NCBI RefSeq assembly: GCF_900167975.1
Contig: NZ_FUZU01000001.1
Coordinates: forward strand, 3,184,597-3,248,596
Direction of reading: 5' to 3'
Source of the DNA: Ohtaekwangia koreensis
Lineage (GTDB): Bacteria > Bacteroidota > Bacteroidia > Cytophagales > Cyclobacteriaceae
DNA length: 64,000 bases
The position numbers and the translations under genes are program-made. Of this stretch, positions 8,590-17,501 are shown piece by piece. The notes under the pieces were generated by a model. That model made no database searches, was not told the origin of the DNA, and worked only from the letters and a program-made list of their open reading frames with translations. Positions within the stretch are counted from its first letter, which is position 1. Each line of letters opens with the position of its first letter.

Positions 8590-10260
8590 ATGCTATATAA
8601 ATCATCAACGCTACATTTATTCGTTCTTATAATTACTTCCTGTTCTCTATCGGTGGTTCAGGCACAGGAAAAGGAATCCGTCATTCTTCGTGCGATGCAA
8701 GACGAAATGAAACGAAGCATGACTGAACTAAAGTATGAAGGGCATGACGCTCCGTTTTTTATCAGCTATGGAATAACAGACGCTACAAACTATAGCGTCT
8801 ATTCCGCACTTGGTGCACTGGTTCAGTCCGGTGAATATAAAAATCGCGATAAGTCTGTTCGTGTCATGGCTGGAAACTATGAATTCAACGATGAGAGCCT
8901 CGATAACAATTCGTATAGCGAACCTACAGCCAATGAAATCCCGATTCCGGTTGACGATGATTACTTTGGCATCAGGCGTTCCCTCTGGACAACGACAGAT
9001 ATAGTATATAAAGGTGCTGCGCAGCAATACAAGAAGCACCAGGCCGCACTGAAAGAAAAGGATAAAAAGATCGGTGATCTTCCACACCGTGAGTTTGCTA
9101 AAGTGCCTGTTCTTAAAAAGATCGAACCCGGAAAGCCCTATATATTGGACAAGAGCAAGTGGGACAATTACTGCAACCAGCTATCGGCTGTTTTCAAATC
9201 GTATCCCGATCTCAAATCAACGAAGGTAACGATGAACGTTTCGTTCGGTACGCAATACTTTATAACCAGTGAAGGAACTGTTGTAGTAACGCCGTTCGCA
9301 AAAGCGATGATCCATTGCCGGGCGGAAGCCAAAACAAAAAAAGGCGAACACGCTTCCGATAACATTGTATACTATGCAAATATACCGGAAGAATTTCCGG
9401 CTATAGATAAAATGAAGGCGGAAGCTAAAGCACTGGCCGAGGGACTAACAGCCGTACATGAAGAGAGTGCATTGGAAGAAGATTATAGTGGCCCCGTTTT
9501 ATTTACAGGTGCAGCCTCTGCGCAGGTATTTGCCAGTATATTTCTCTCATCGCGCGAAAGCCTGGAAGCTACCGATCGAATTCCGAGTATTACCGATACT
9601 CGGCCTGATCCCGTCACCTCACTAGAAACGCGCATTGGCAAACTTATCGTTGACAATGGCATAAGTGTGATCGCTAAATCAACCCTGAAAACATTCAATG
9701 GTAAATCACTGATCAGTGCTTTTGATGTGGATGATGAAGGCGTTGTACCCCCCGATCAATTTATACTGATCGAGAAAGGCATATTAAAGAATTTGCTCAA
9801 CGATCGTTCCCTGGCAAGACCTGCGCAGACTGCCAACGGCCATGCCAATGGACCGGGCGTGCTGGAGGTTGTAAGTGATAAAGGTGTACCAATGCCTGCG
9901 CTCAAACAGGCACTGATCGAGGCTGCCCGCAAAGAAGGACTTGATTTCGGTATTATGATTAAAGAGGAATCTGAAACCGGTGAAAGTATACCTCAGTTCT
10001 TTAAAGTATATGTTATCAATGGCAAAGAAGAACGTATACGGCCTGTGCGAACAAACTCGATTGCTTTAAAGAATCTGAAGCGGGTATCGGGTATAGCAAA
10101 ACAACAACATGCTTATACACTTGAATCCGGAAACGGTCGCCTGTTATCGATTATTGCCCCTGAAGCATTGCTACTGGATGGCATTGAATTATCTCCCGTG
10201 CAGATGCCATTGCAGGAGCCTGAGGTAACGTATATAGAAAGTCCGCTCAAGATCAATTGA
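8590..10260 (+). CDS. Exported TldD/PmbA-type paralogue lacking zinc ligands
   Basis: 556 residues with an N-terminal signal (LFVLIITSCSLSVVQAQ). It aligns along its whole length with the upstream protein (ILRAMQDEMKRSMTELK against ILQAELTRSMQELKKA; YSGPVLFTG against YSGPAILVA; GILKNLLNDR against GILKNFLMSR). Where the partner has HEIFGH this one reads FASIFLSS, and the distal Cys region is also gone. It therefore resembles TldE/PmbA, the non-metal subunit of the E. coli heterodimer. I infer a regulatory or substrate-binding subunit for the 6762 gene product, acting outside the cytoplasm. It is the last gene before a strong hairpin. Confidence 0.85.
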   Translation: MLYKSSTLHLFVLIITSCSLSVVQAQEKESVILRAMQDEMKRSMTELKYEGHDAPFFISYGITDATNYSVYSALGALVQSGEYKNRDKSVRVMAGNYEFNDESLDNNSYSEPTANEIPIPVDDDYFGIRRSLWTTTDIVYKGAAQQYKKHQAALKEKDKKIGDLPHREFAKVPVLKKIEPGKPYILDKSKWDNYCNQLSAVFKSYPDLKSTKVTMNVSFGTQYFITSEGTVVVTPFAKAMIHCRAEAKTKKGEHASDNIVYYANIPEEFPAIDKMKAEAKALAEGLTAVHEESALEEDYSGPVLFTGAASAQVFASIFLSSRESLEATDRIPSITDTRPDPVTSLETRIGKLIVDNGISVIAKSTLKTFNGKSLISAFDVDDEGVVPPDQFILIEKGILKNLLNDRSLARPAQTANGHANGPGVLEVVSDKGVPMPALKQALIEAARKEGLDFGIMIKEESETGESIPQFFKVYVINGKEERIRPVRTNSIALKNLKRVSGIAKQQHAYTLESGNGRLLSIIAPEALLLDGIELSPVQMPLQEPEVTYIESPLKIN

Positions 10261-10271
10261 GCACCACTCGG

Positions 10272-10313
10272 TTTCAGTGCTATGGATATATACCATGTAC
10301 TATAGCACTGAAA
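10272..10313. terminator. Long inverted repeat between convergent genes
   Basis: TTTCAGTGCTAT and ATAGCACTGAAA form a perfect 12-bp stem around an 18-base loop, between the TldD-like operon (+) and the response regulator (-). There is no T-run, so it is probably a bidirectional transcript end rather than a classical terminator. Confidence 0.55.
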
Positions 10314-10322
10314 TCGGGATGG

Positions 10323-10673
10323 CTATGATAGCTGCAAATTCATTTTGAATTTTTCCAGTGTGAGAGGCTTTTCTATGATCGCCAGAAAACCATCTTTCTT
10401 AAGCCCTTCATACTCATGTCCATCAACGTAGTTCGTTAACAGGTAGGGTTTAAACACTGGCCCTTTTAACGCGAGCAACTCTTTGAGGAGTTCCTTTCCA
10501 AGCTTGCCCTTGTTGAGATAATAGTCGATCAGCACAACATCGAAGTGATTTTCCTTGGCCCACTGCAAACCCTGCTCATACGATGAAACTCCGGTAGTAT
10601 CAAATTCCAGGCTTAACAGTTTTTGCGAGATGAATACATCCAGCTCCTCGTCATCGATCAATAAAATTTTCAT
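10323..10673 (-). CDS. Stand-alone response regulator receiver domain
   Basis: 116 residues consisting of one receiver domain: acidic pocket Asp7-Asp8, phosphoacceptor Asp50 (VVLIDYYL), switch Thr in LLTN, and conserved Lys in IIEKP. There is no output domain, so it should act by protein-protein contact, as CheY-like or Spo0F-like relay proteins do. No kinase is adjacent; the nearest is at 58868, far away. It is transcribed towards the TldD operon and separated from the DUF983 gene by 186 bases, which hold a short hairpin (10684-10700) of unknown role. Confidence 0.88.
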   Translation of the reverse strand: MKILLIDDEELDVFISQKLLSLEFDTTGVSSYEQGLQWAKENHFDVVLIDYYLNKGKLGKELLKELLALKGPVFKPYLLTNYVDGHEYEGLKKDGFLAIIEKPLTLEKFKMNLQLS

Positions 10674-10859
10674 AGGCAGGCATCGACCATTTTCCGGTCG
10701 GCTTTTTTCAATTCCAGGTTAAAGTAAATACAAGAATTGAAATTAAAACAAGTTTCCGAAGATGATTTTTAGGGCTAATACTTTTTTACCCTCACGATCA
10801 TTTCCTGCCCGCTTGTCTTATGCGTTGATCTGCATGATGATAAGCTTTTGAACCAGAGC

Positions 10860-11228
10860 TTACTTGTGAACTCTATAGGAAATAAAAAGATTGATCCACG
10901 CGGCACGCGACATTCTGAAATTTAGTGGCAGCACCAGAATGGAACCCAGGATCATAAACACGACATACGTCCATGTTCCGGGATCATACGTGTATTGCAA
11001 CACCAGGTATACAAGCACGAAGACTACTACCTGGAATGCATAACTGAAATACATCGCACCAAAATAAAAGGATGGCTCTTGTATAAAATCCAATCCGCAT
11101 ACAGGGCAATTCTTATGCATACGCGAGAAGGCAGGGCTCCAAACAGGGTGAGAGAACATGTCGCCTTCCTGGCAGCGCGGGCATTTCTGATGCAGCACGC
11201 TATATAGTTTTGTTCCTTTGTTAAACAT
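10860..11228 (-). CDS. DUF983 family membrane protein
   Basis: 122 residues. A zinc-ribbon-like head holds CPRC (with QEGDMF) and CPVCGLDF, followed by two transmembrane helices (FQVVVFVLVYLVLQY and YVVFMILGSILVLP) and a short basic tail. This Cys pattern and two-helix layout define DUF983 proteins, common in Bacteroidota and alphaproteobacteria; their function is unknown. It lies 69 bases after the start-distal AraC-type regulator and could be in its operon. Confidence 0.85.
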   Translation of the reverse strand: MFNKGTKLYSVLHQKCPRCQEGDMFSHPVWSPAFSRMHKNCPVCGLDFIQEPSFYFGAMYFSYAFQVVVFVLVYLVLQYTYDPGTWTYVVFMILGSILVLPLNFRMSRAAWINLFISYRVHK

Positions 11229-11297
11229 CTTTTTCAGTATTTATCTCACTGTAAAAAACGCTCTCCAAGAACAAAAAGTTAGCGCACAGATTATCGT

Positions 11298-12191
11298 TTA
11301 TATAGCACGGTTTAGCTGTTCACGAAATTGCTCGGGTGTTACACCAGTATGTTTTTTAAAAAAGCGAATAAAGTATGACGCTTCCGTGAAGCTCAGTTTA
11401 TCGGATACCTGGCTAATGGTTAGATCAGAATAGGCAAAGTATCGTTTGGCTTCCAGTATAACACGCTCCTGAATCAATTCACTGAGTGTCTTTCCCAGCA
11501 TTTGTTTACAGAGATTGTTGAGGTATGAGGCAGACAAGTTCATGAGCGAAGCATAGACATGGGGTTGCTTCAGCTCGATATAGTGCTGATCGATCAACTC
11601 CTCAAGCTTTCGTAACTTGAAAGTGGTGTTGACGGAGTTTGTTTTCTTTTCAAATTGATAGTGCTTAACAAGCTTCAGTAAAATGATATCGAGGTAACTT
11701 CGAAAGAGTGGCAGACCAAGCTCACCTGACTCCATATACTCTTTGGCCATTTCACGGATGATCAGATCGATGACAGGCTCCGTATTTTTCCCAAGTTGAA
11801 TGTGAGCGTGCGGGTTAGTGGATTTGAAGAAAGGAAATTCCAGCAAGTGCTTCTCACTTTTTTCCATCTGATAAAACTCCGATGTGAAGAAAAGAATAAA
11901 GCCGTCAACATCTGCGCTTAAATTCCAGGAATGTACCTGACCGGGTGTCATCAGAAAAAAACTATTGGGCTTAACCGGATACGTAACAAAGTCGATGGTG
12001 TGATCGCCAGTCCCGTTGGTAATATATAGTATCAAATAGAAATCGTGTCGGTGCGGCTTGCTCACAAAGGCGTGATCACGTAAATGTGTGCGAAGGTCTT
12101 CGATATAGAAAGAATGTTCTTTTGCCTTCTTGCTAAAGGAATCAAGGCAATATACCGGTGTATCAGTTTTTGGTCTGGAAGTCCGGGCCAT
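11298..12191 (-). CDS. AraC-family transcriptional regulator with cupin sensor domain
   Basis: 297 residues. The N-terminal half (about 40-160) is a cupin-like sensory domain (HRHDFYLILYITNGTGDHTIDF, then a conserved PGQVHSW turn). The C-terminal 100 residues are two helix-turn-helix motifs of the AraC/XylS type, ending in the signature SYFIRFFKKHTGVTPEQFR. Such proteins bind a small ligand and activate nearby genes, but no obvious target operon is adjacent except DUF983 downstream. An upstream 117-base gap separates it from the ankyrin gene. Confidence 0.93.
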   Translation of the reverse strand: MARTSRPKTDTPVYCLDSFSKKAKEHSFYIEDLRTHLRDHAFVSKPHRHDFYLILYITNGTGDHTIDFVTYPVKPNSFFLMTPGQVHSWNLSADVDGFILFFTSEFYQMEKSEKHLLEFPFFKSTNPHAHIQLGKNTEPVIDLIIREMAKEYMESGELGLPLFRSYLDIILLKLVKHYQFEKKTNSVNTTFKLRKLEELIDQHYIELKQPHVYASLMNLSASYLNNLCKQMLGKTLSELIQERVILEAKRYFAYSDLTISQVSDKLSFTEASYFIRFFKKHTGVTPEQFREQLNRAI

Positions 12192-12308
12192 TCTTAAATA
12201 TAGTTATGCGTATACCGTGTGTTGTAAAGTTAGTTTAAATTTTACATTTGCTTCAAAGAAGTATATCGGATAGTGATTGCAACGAACAGGCTACTACTTC
12301 TCTCCTCT

Positions 12309-12839
12309 TTACTTCAATGGTAAAGATGGTGCAGACAGCACGGCAATGATCTCCTCGTTTCCCTGGAGCTGAGCATGTTGTAAGGCAGTCTTCCCTGTAT
12401 TATCAACGAGTCGCGTATCTGCGTTTGCCTTCAACAGAAGCTTAACAATCTCAACATGTCCAAAGGTAGCTGCGAACGTAAGCGCAGCCGCTCCGTTGTA
12501 GTTCACCTGGTTGATGTCAGTGTGATGTGCAATTAATAATTCTGCCAGATCGGTATAGCCACGGAAACATACACCCATCAAAGCCGTGTTGCCCATGCGG
12601 TCTTGCTTATTTGAATCAGCGTTTGCTGCTAGCAGCATGCGGGTCGCTTCTACCTGGTGATTATATACTGCAATGATCAACGGTGTTGATCCGCGGGCAT
12701 CGGTTGTATCCACCGATACACCTTGCTGTATATATAGCTGTAGCTGCTGCACGTCATTGTTGCGCGCAGCCGAAAATATATCCTGCCCTTGCGTTGTCAG
12801 GGTTGTAATAATGATCAAAGCAAAAATGCGTAGTGTCAT
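12309..12839 (-). CDS. Exported ankyrin-repeat protein
   Basis: 176 residues from the ATG at 12839. That start gives a clean signal peptide (LRIFALIIITTLTTQGQ), while the longer frame would overlap hemA. Four ankyrin repeats follow (DARGSTPLIIAVYNHQVEATRMLL, MGNTALMGVCFRGYTDLAELL, YNGAAALTFAATFGHVEIVKLLL and TGKTALQHAQLQGNEEIIAVL). Ankyrin repeats mediate protein contacts, and export suggests a periplasmic partner. In several bacteria periplasmic ankyrin proteins sit with catalases and protect against peroxide. Here a catalase gene lies 1.1 kb upstream on the same strand, with hemA between, so the grouping may be meaningful. Confidence 0.9.
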   Translation of the reverse strand: MTLRIFALIIITTLTTQGQDIFSAARNNDVQQLQLYIQQGVSVDTTDARGSTPLIIAVYNHQVEATRMLLAANADSNKQDRMGNTALMGVCFRGYTDLAELLIAHHTDINQVNYNGAAALTFAATFGHVEIVKLLLKANADTRLVDNTGKTALQHAQLQGNEEIIAVLSAPSLPLK

Positions 12840-12868
12840 TTGTTGATAGTGTTGTAAGACTAGCGATA

Positions 12869-13900
12869 TTATCTGGAAGTATATTCGTTTACCGATGAGG
12901 CGAAAAGTCGCAAAGACCTGTCTGATATCCACTTCCGGTAAATATCACTTTCCTCTTCAATAATTTCCCTTGCAGGGACAATGGCCTTTGACTGTAACGC
13001 GTCCTGCAAGTCGCGCTCTTCACCCAGGTCATCGATCGAGAAGAACGTAAAGTTCTCTTTATGCTTCAGATCTATACTTTTATAGGTTGTAAGATCGATC
13101 AGTATCTGGTTGTCAGCCGGATTCAAATCCGCTTCCGTAAACAGTCCCTGTACGGAAGCCCCTGATACAATTACATCAAAGGATGTAACGTGTGATCTGA
13201 AATTTTCAAAAGGGAGCATTTTTATATTAAACCGACTAGCCAATGCAACAGCGCGTTCATTCGTACGATTCGTGATCGTAACGTTGTATCCCTTTGCCGT
13301 AGCATACTTGAGAAAATCAGCAGCGATTTCACCCGCACCGGCCAAGAGTATAGATACATTGCCGGCAGGTTGCATGATTACATTCCTGATCTTTTTAAGC
13401 GCTATAAAACTGATAGACCGTGAACCGGTATGCAATGTCGTTTCATTGTGAATTCTTTTATAGCTTCTGAATACAGCCTGAAAAAGTCGTTCAAGAAGCG
13501 TAGTGATTCCATCAGCCTCCAGACTTTCGCGGTATACATTTTTAAGTTGCGCTATAATTTGTTTGTCGCCCATCACCATGGAATGAAGTCCATTGGCAAC
13601 CTCCATGCTATAGGATATACCCTCCTCCTGCGAAATCACCTCGAACAATTCCTCCGGTATTGCAGATCCCTTGAGTTGCTGCATCGCTGAGATAAATTGT
13701 GTGGGCGAAAAATCCGCATTCGTCTCCAGGTAAAATTCAGTGCGGTTACAGGTCGATAGTACCATGCCTCCGATCAATCCCCGGGTTGTGCGCATGTTTG
13801 CATACCATTGCTTTCGTTCCTGGTCATCAAACTGAAATGCTGACCGGATATCGAGCGGGGCCCGTTTATAGGACAATGAAAGTATCGTTATCGTATTCAT
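12869..13900 (-). CDS. hemA: Glutamyl-tRNA reductase, short form
   Basis: First step of heme synthesis from Glu-tRNA to glutamate-1-semialdehyde. The catalytic Cys is in LSTCNRTEFY (Cys51), the tRNA-binding GLHSMVMGDKQI follows, and an NADPH-binding GAGEIAADF starts the Rossmann domain. At 343 residues it is about 70 residues shorter than typical bacterial enzymes: the C-terminal helical dimerisation domain is almost entirely missing, and the protein ends at SLRLFASSVNEYTSR. The frame is intact, so this is a short form rather than a frameshift. The ankyrin gene follows 29 bases later. Catalase upstream is a heme enzyme, so co-regulation would make sense. A second full-length hemA elsewhere in the genome cannot be excluded. 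Confidence 0.88.
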   Translation of the reverse strand: MNTITILSLSYKRAPLDIRSAFQFDDQERKQWYANMRTTRGLIGGMVLSTCNRTEFYLETNADFSPTQFISAMQQLKGSAIPEELFEVISQEEGISYSMEVANGLHSMVMGDKQIIAQLKNVYRESLEADGITTLLERLFQAVFRSYKRIHNETTLHTGSRSISFIALKKIRNVIMQPAGNVSILLAGAGEIAADFLKYATAKGYNVTITNRTNERAVALASRFNIKMLPFENFRSHVTSFDVIVSGASVQGLFTEADLNPADNQILIDLTTYKSIDLKHKENFTFFSIDDLGEERDLQDALQSKAIVPAREIIEEESDIYRKWISDRSLRLFASSVNEYTSR

Positions 13901-13910
13901 CAGGAGTATA

Positions 13911-13954
13911 AAAGGTAGCTGCCTGTGGTATATATATACCTGCAGGCAGCCTTT
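13911..13954 (-). terminator. Terminator hairpin after catalase
   Basis: GCTGCCTG pairs with CAGGCAGC, extended by a GGTATATATATACC palindrome in the loop and by AAAGG/CCTTT at the base. It fills the 62 bases between the catalase stop and the hemA start, and TTTTAT follows on the minus strand. Confidence 0.7.
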
Positions 13955-13962
13955 ATAAATAA

Positions 13963-15480
13963 CTAGAAAAGTTTTTCTACTTCTTCACGGGTAAGTTTCA
14001 AGGCAGCAGCCAGACGTTTGCCATAATCGGCATCGGCCATATAGAAATAGCCAACCATCTTTCTTACAACATCTCTGTTCTTCACCTGCGACAGATCACC
14101 CGTCAGGTTCTTGATCAGATTTACTTTGTCTTTTTCGGAAAGGCTTCTATAGAATTCACCTGCTTGCTTAAAATCATCAGGCTTGGATATTTTCTGTTGT
14201 ACACTTGCCGTGTTGGTAAATGTACTTGGCGAATATTTATACTGATTGTTGTCCGGTAAATTACTGCTTGTTACGGAAGGCTGATAGTTTACATCCGAGT
14301 TTTCATGGCGATTGCTGAATGCACCGTCCTGGTTGTTGGAAGCAACAGAAACCTTCGGCGCATTCACCGGAAGCTGCTGAAAGTTTGCTCCAATGCGGTA
14401 GCGTTGTGTATCAAAATAAGAGAACAGGCGACCTTGCAATAATTTATCTTCCGATGGTTCAATACCCGGAACGAGTGTACCGGGAGCGAATGCTGATTGC
14501 TCAACTTCTTCAAAGAAGTTTCCGGGTATCTGATTGAGCGTCATCCTTCCAACCAATACCGGTTTGGCGATTTGCTCAGGCCATATTTTAGTAGGGTCGA
14601 GCGGATTGAAATCAAGTTTATCAAAAGCAGATGCTTTCAGTAACTGTACATATAGATCCCATGAAGGAAAATTGCCTTTTTTAATGTTGTCGTATAGATC
14701 TACCGTGGCATGCTGAAAATCCTGCGCCTGCATTTTGGCTGCATCTTCTGTCGTCAGGTTGCGTACACCTTGCTGTGTTTTCCAGGTATACTTCACATAG
14801 GTCACTTCACCTTTATCGTTGATCCATTTGAAAGCATGTACACCTGAACCGTCCATCTCGCGATAGCTTGCCGGTATACCTAAATCAGAATATACCCGTG
14901 TAAGCATGTGCGTTCCTTCCGGTACATGCGAAAAGAAATCGAACACACGGTTGGGATCCTGCTTGTTATAGATCGGTGATGGCTTGAAAGCGTGAACCAT
15001 GTCCGGAAATTTCATGGCATCGCGTATGAAGAAAACAGGGAGGTTGTTTCCAACCAGATCATAATTACCTTCATCGGTATAAAACTTGGTGGCAAATCCT
15101 CTTGGGTCGCGAAGCGTTTCCGGTGAACCGGAACTGTGTACCACCGTTGAGAAGCGCACAAACACCGGAGTCTTTTTACCTTTCTCTTTTAAGAAAGATG
15201 CTTTCGTTATGGCTGAAAAATTATCGGCTGCTATAAATTCACCATACACACCAACACCACGAGCATGCACCACACGTTCAGGAATACGTTCGCGGTCGAA
15301 CGCTGCAAGCTTCTCAATCAAATGTATATCTTCGAGTAGTACCTGACCATTTTGTCCTACAGTTTTTGAATTTTGGTTGTCGCCAACAGGTGCACCGGTA
15401 TTGGTAGTAAGATGCTGTTGTGCGTAGGCCCCTATCGCCAGCAACAAGCTTCCCGACAGGAGGAGAATTCGTTTTCTCAT
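13963..15480 (-). CDS. katA: Exported monofunctional heme catalase
   Basis: 505 residues from the ATG at 15480, which begins a signal peptide (MRKRILLLSGSLLLAIGAYAQ), so this catalase is periplasmic. It disproportionates hydrogen peroxide. The distal His72 is in RVVHARG, the distal Asn in VGNNLPVFF, and the proximal heme Tyr in LFSYFDTQRYRIG. VVHSSGSPETLRDPRGFA is characteristic of clade 1 catalases. An exported form is unusual but known in several Gram-negative bacteria. It is the upstream neighbour of hemA on the same strand, separated by a terminator. A 17-base palindrome 81 bases upstream of the start is the only regulatory candidate. Confidence 0.95.
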   Translation of the reverse strand: MRKRILLLSGSLLLAIGAYAQQHLTTNTGAPVGDNQNSKTVGQNGQVLLEDIHLIEKLAAFDRERIPERVVHARGVGVYGEFIAADNFSAITKASFLKEKGKKTPVFVRFSTVVHSSGSPETLRDPRGFATKFYTDEGNYDLVGNNLPVFFIRDAMKFPDMVHAFKPSPIYNKQDPNRVFDFFSHVPEGTHMLTRVYSDLGIPASYREMDGSGVHAFKWINDKGEVTYVKYTWKTQQGVRNLTTEDAAKMQAQDFQHATVDLYDNIKKGNFPSWDLYVQLLKASAFDKLDFNPLDPTKIWPEQIAKPVLVGRMTLNQIPGNFFEEVEQSAFAPGTLVPGIEPSEDKLLQGRLFSYFDTQRYRIGANFQQLPVNAPKVSVASNNQDGAFSNRHENSDVNYQPSVTSSNLPDNNQYKYSPSTFTNTASVQQKISKPDDFKQAGEFYRSLSEKDKVNLIKNLTGDLSQVKNRDVVRKMVGYFYMADADYGKRLAAALKLTREEVEKLF

Positions 15481-15870
15481 AATGGGTAGATTAAGAATGT
15501 TTAATTTTTGTGAGCTCAAAAGTCAATCATTACCCTGCACTGGACAAAGCGATTTTATTTATTGCCAAATAGGCAATCTCTATAACACCTCAAAGAAGTG
15601 GTGATTATGGGTATAAATACCTTATTATAGGTTATAAAAATAAATTAGACGTACGTCATTTGGCCGAAGCGGAACTGAAGATATACTCCGAAATATTTCA
15701 GAAAGAGAATATTCCTTTTAGAATTTAAGAATATTAAAGCCAATCGTGAATGATCAGCGGTGAACTTTTCTTTTTCTTGATGAAACTATATATATACTGG
15801 TATAACAGAATGAACGAGCATATATACTTATTCATTTCCAGGTATCGCAGACTATTCTATAGAGGAAGGA
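15481..15870. other. Catalase upstream region
   Basis: This 390-base AT-rich stretch lies between two minus-strand genes and should hold the catalase promoter. It contains the palindrome at 15561-15577. On the plus strand there is an open frame of about 50 codons ending near 15728 with protein-like composition but no start codon, so I do not call it. Confidence 0.4.
15561..15577. promoter_or_regulatory. Palindrome upstream of catalase, possible operator
   Basis: ATTGCC, five bases, then GGCAAT. A dyad of this size in the promoter region of a peroxide-defence gene could be a redox or metal regulator site. It does not match the PerR box or the OxyR spacing that I know. Confidence 0.3.
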
Positions 15871-16245
15871 CTATTCACTCTGCTTGGCCAGCAGTTCGAG
15901 TTTTGCAGTATGCATGTGAATGATCTGATCAAGTTCCGTTTGAGTAAAGCCAAGCTTTTCAGATACCATGGTGATTAATTCAAGTTCTGCAGGAGCAAAA
16001 TCACCGTCAACATACGCCAGCTCGATCATGTCTTCGAGTTGTTTTTCGCGCTCGTGATTATTTTGTGGAATTAGAAAACGGTATTCATGACCACGCTCCA
16101 GCATCAGGTTGAACCGATCCAACGGCAGCCCTAAATCATACGCAATCTTAAAGAGGGCAACTCGCTCCACTTCTTCAATTTTACCATCCGCGGTGATGAG
16201 GGAAACCAGATTTCTGAAGTGTTCAAGTTTAGTAGGATCGATCAT
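15871..16245 (-). CDS. TerB-like domain protein
   Basis: 124 residues, all helical, with two tandem acidic motifs (LITADGKIEEVERVALFKIA and LAYVDGDFAPAELELITMV) of the TerB / tellurite-resistance fold. The Asp residues in each ADG/VDG loop are the typical metal or partner contact points. There is no signal peptide, so it is cytoplasmic. TerB-like domains are found as regulators of membrane stress complexes; the specific role here is unknown. It lies 53 bases downstream of purT and may be in that operon. Confidence 0.8.
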   Translation of the reverse strand: MIDPTKLEHFRNLVSLITADGKIEEVERVALFKIAYDLGLPLDRFNLMLERGHEYRFLIPQNNHEREKQLEDMIELAYVDGDFAPAELELITMVSEKLGFTQTELDQIIHMHTAKLELLAKQSE

Positions 16246-16298
16246 GGCAGGTTCGTAACAGCCTCTAAAGATAGGCAGAATTAATTTTAGTTATACAG

Positions 16299-17501
16299 TT
16301 ACGCAAGGCTATACACAATATTATTTGCAGCCGCGTTCGCCTTTAACCGCGCTTCCTCAATGGTTGCTCCTTTTGCCAGACATACTCCCATGCGCCTTTC
16401 CCCTTTTACTTCCGGCTTTCCAAACAGGCGAAGTTGTGTATCCGGTTCTGACAGCGCTTTTTCAAATCCAGTAAAAGATATATTGGCAGAATCACCCTTC
16501 ACTAAAATCACCGCTGATGCCGATGGCCCCAGCTGCCGGATCACCGGGATCGGCAATCCCAATACAGCGCGCACGTGCAATGCAAATTCAGAAAGATCCT
16601 GCGAGATCATCGTCACCATACCGGTATCATGAGGCCGCGGTGATACTTCGCTGAAGTATACAACATCACCTTTTACAAAAAACTCGACACCAAAAATTCC
16701 ATGGCCACCGAGTGCGTCCACAACGCTGCGTGCTATAGCTCGTGCATCGACAAGGGCTTTCGTTGTCATCGGGTGTGGCTGCCACGACTCCTGGTAATCG
16801 CCATGCTCCTGCCGATGACCGATCGGATCACAAAACGATACTCCATCTCTATGACGAATTGTGAGCAAGGTGATTTCATAGTCGAAGTCTACAAATCCTT
16901 CTATGATTACACTGCCGCCACCGCTGCGACTTCCCTCCTGCGCATAGCGCCATGCATAGTCTATATCTTCTTTTGATTTCACTACGCTTTGTCCTTTGCC
17001 CGATGAACTCATAATGGGCTTCACGACACAGGGAAAACCTATTGTAGTAACAGCATCTGTAAATTCCGGTTGAGTATTTGCAAATCTATAGGGTGAAGTT
17101 TTCACCTTGAGTTTTTCCGCAGCCAATGTCCGGATCCCTTCACGGTTCATGGTGAGTCGCGCAGCGGTAGCAGTAGGGATCACGTTGAATCCCTCCTTCT
17201 CTAATTCCACCAATGTCGCGGTGGCAATCGCCTCAACTTCTGGAACGATATAGTTTGGTTTTTCCTTTTCAATGATGTCACGCAACGCTGTACCATCGAG
17301 CATGGAAACAGTATAGCTTCGATGGGCAACCTGCATGGCAGGTGCTGAATCATAGCGGTCAACGGCGATAACCTCAACTCCATAGCGCTGAAACTCAATG
17401 ACTACTTCTTTACCCAACTCTCCCGAGCCAAGCAACATAACTTTTACTGCCGATGAGGTTAACGGTGTTCCGATAGAAACAGGTTGCGTAGATGAGCCCA
17501 T
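16299..17501 (-). CDS. purT: Formate-dependent phosphoribosylglycinamide formyltransferase
   Basis: 400 residues, the usual length for PurT. It formylates GAR using formate and ATP, the folate-independent version of the third step of purine synthesis. Residues 20-100 are a pre-ATP-grasp Rossmann fold ([26 protein letters not shown]); the ATP-grasp domain follows ([18 protein letters not shown], the Gly-rich loop; [43 protein letters not shown], metal binding). The ATG at 17501 is preferred; ten more in-frame codons upstream are open but unlike the family. Confidence 0.96.
   Translation of the reverse strand: MGSSTQPVSIGTPLTSSAVKVMLLGSGELGKEVVIEFQRYGVEVIAVDRYDSAPAMQVAHRSYTVSMLDGTALRDIIEKEKPNYIVPEVEAIATATLVELEKEGFNVIPTATAARLTMNREGIRTLAAEKLKVKTSPYRFANTQPEFTDAVTTIGFPCVVKPIMSSSGKGQSVVKSKEDIDYAWRYAQEGSRSGGGSVIIEGFVDFDYEITLLTIRHRDGVSFCDPIGHRQEHGDYQESWQPHPMTTKALVDARAIARSVVDALGGHGIFGVEFFVKGDVVYFSEVSPRPHDTGMVTMISQDLSEFALHVRAVLGLPIPVIRQLGPSASAVILVKGDSANISFTGFEKALSEPDTQLRLFGKPEVKGERRMGVCLAKGATIEEARLKANAAANNIVYSLA

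Noticed and set aside
10684..10700. CGACC / GGTCG hairpin followed by a T-run on the plus strand
   Set aside because: No plus-strand gene ends there; the flanking genes are on the minus strand, so it is not a terminator for either.
15560..15730. Open plus-strand frame with protein-like composition ending in KENIPFRI
   Set aside because: No ATG, GTG or TTG start in a suitable place; preceded by a stop; no family. It could be a gene remnant, but nothing supports that.
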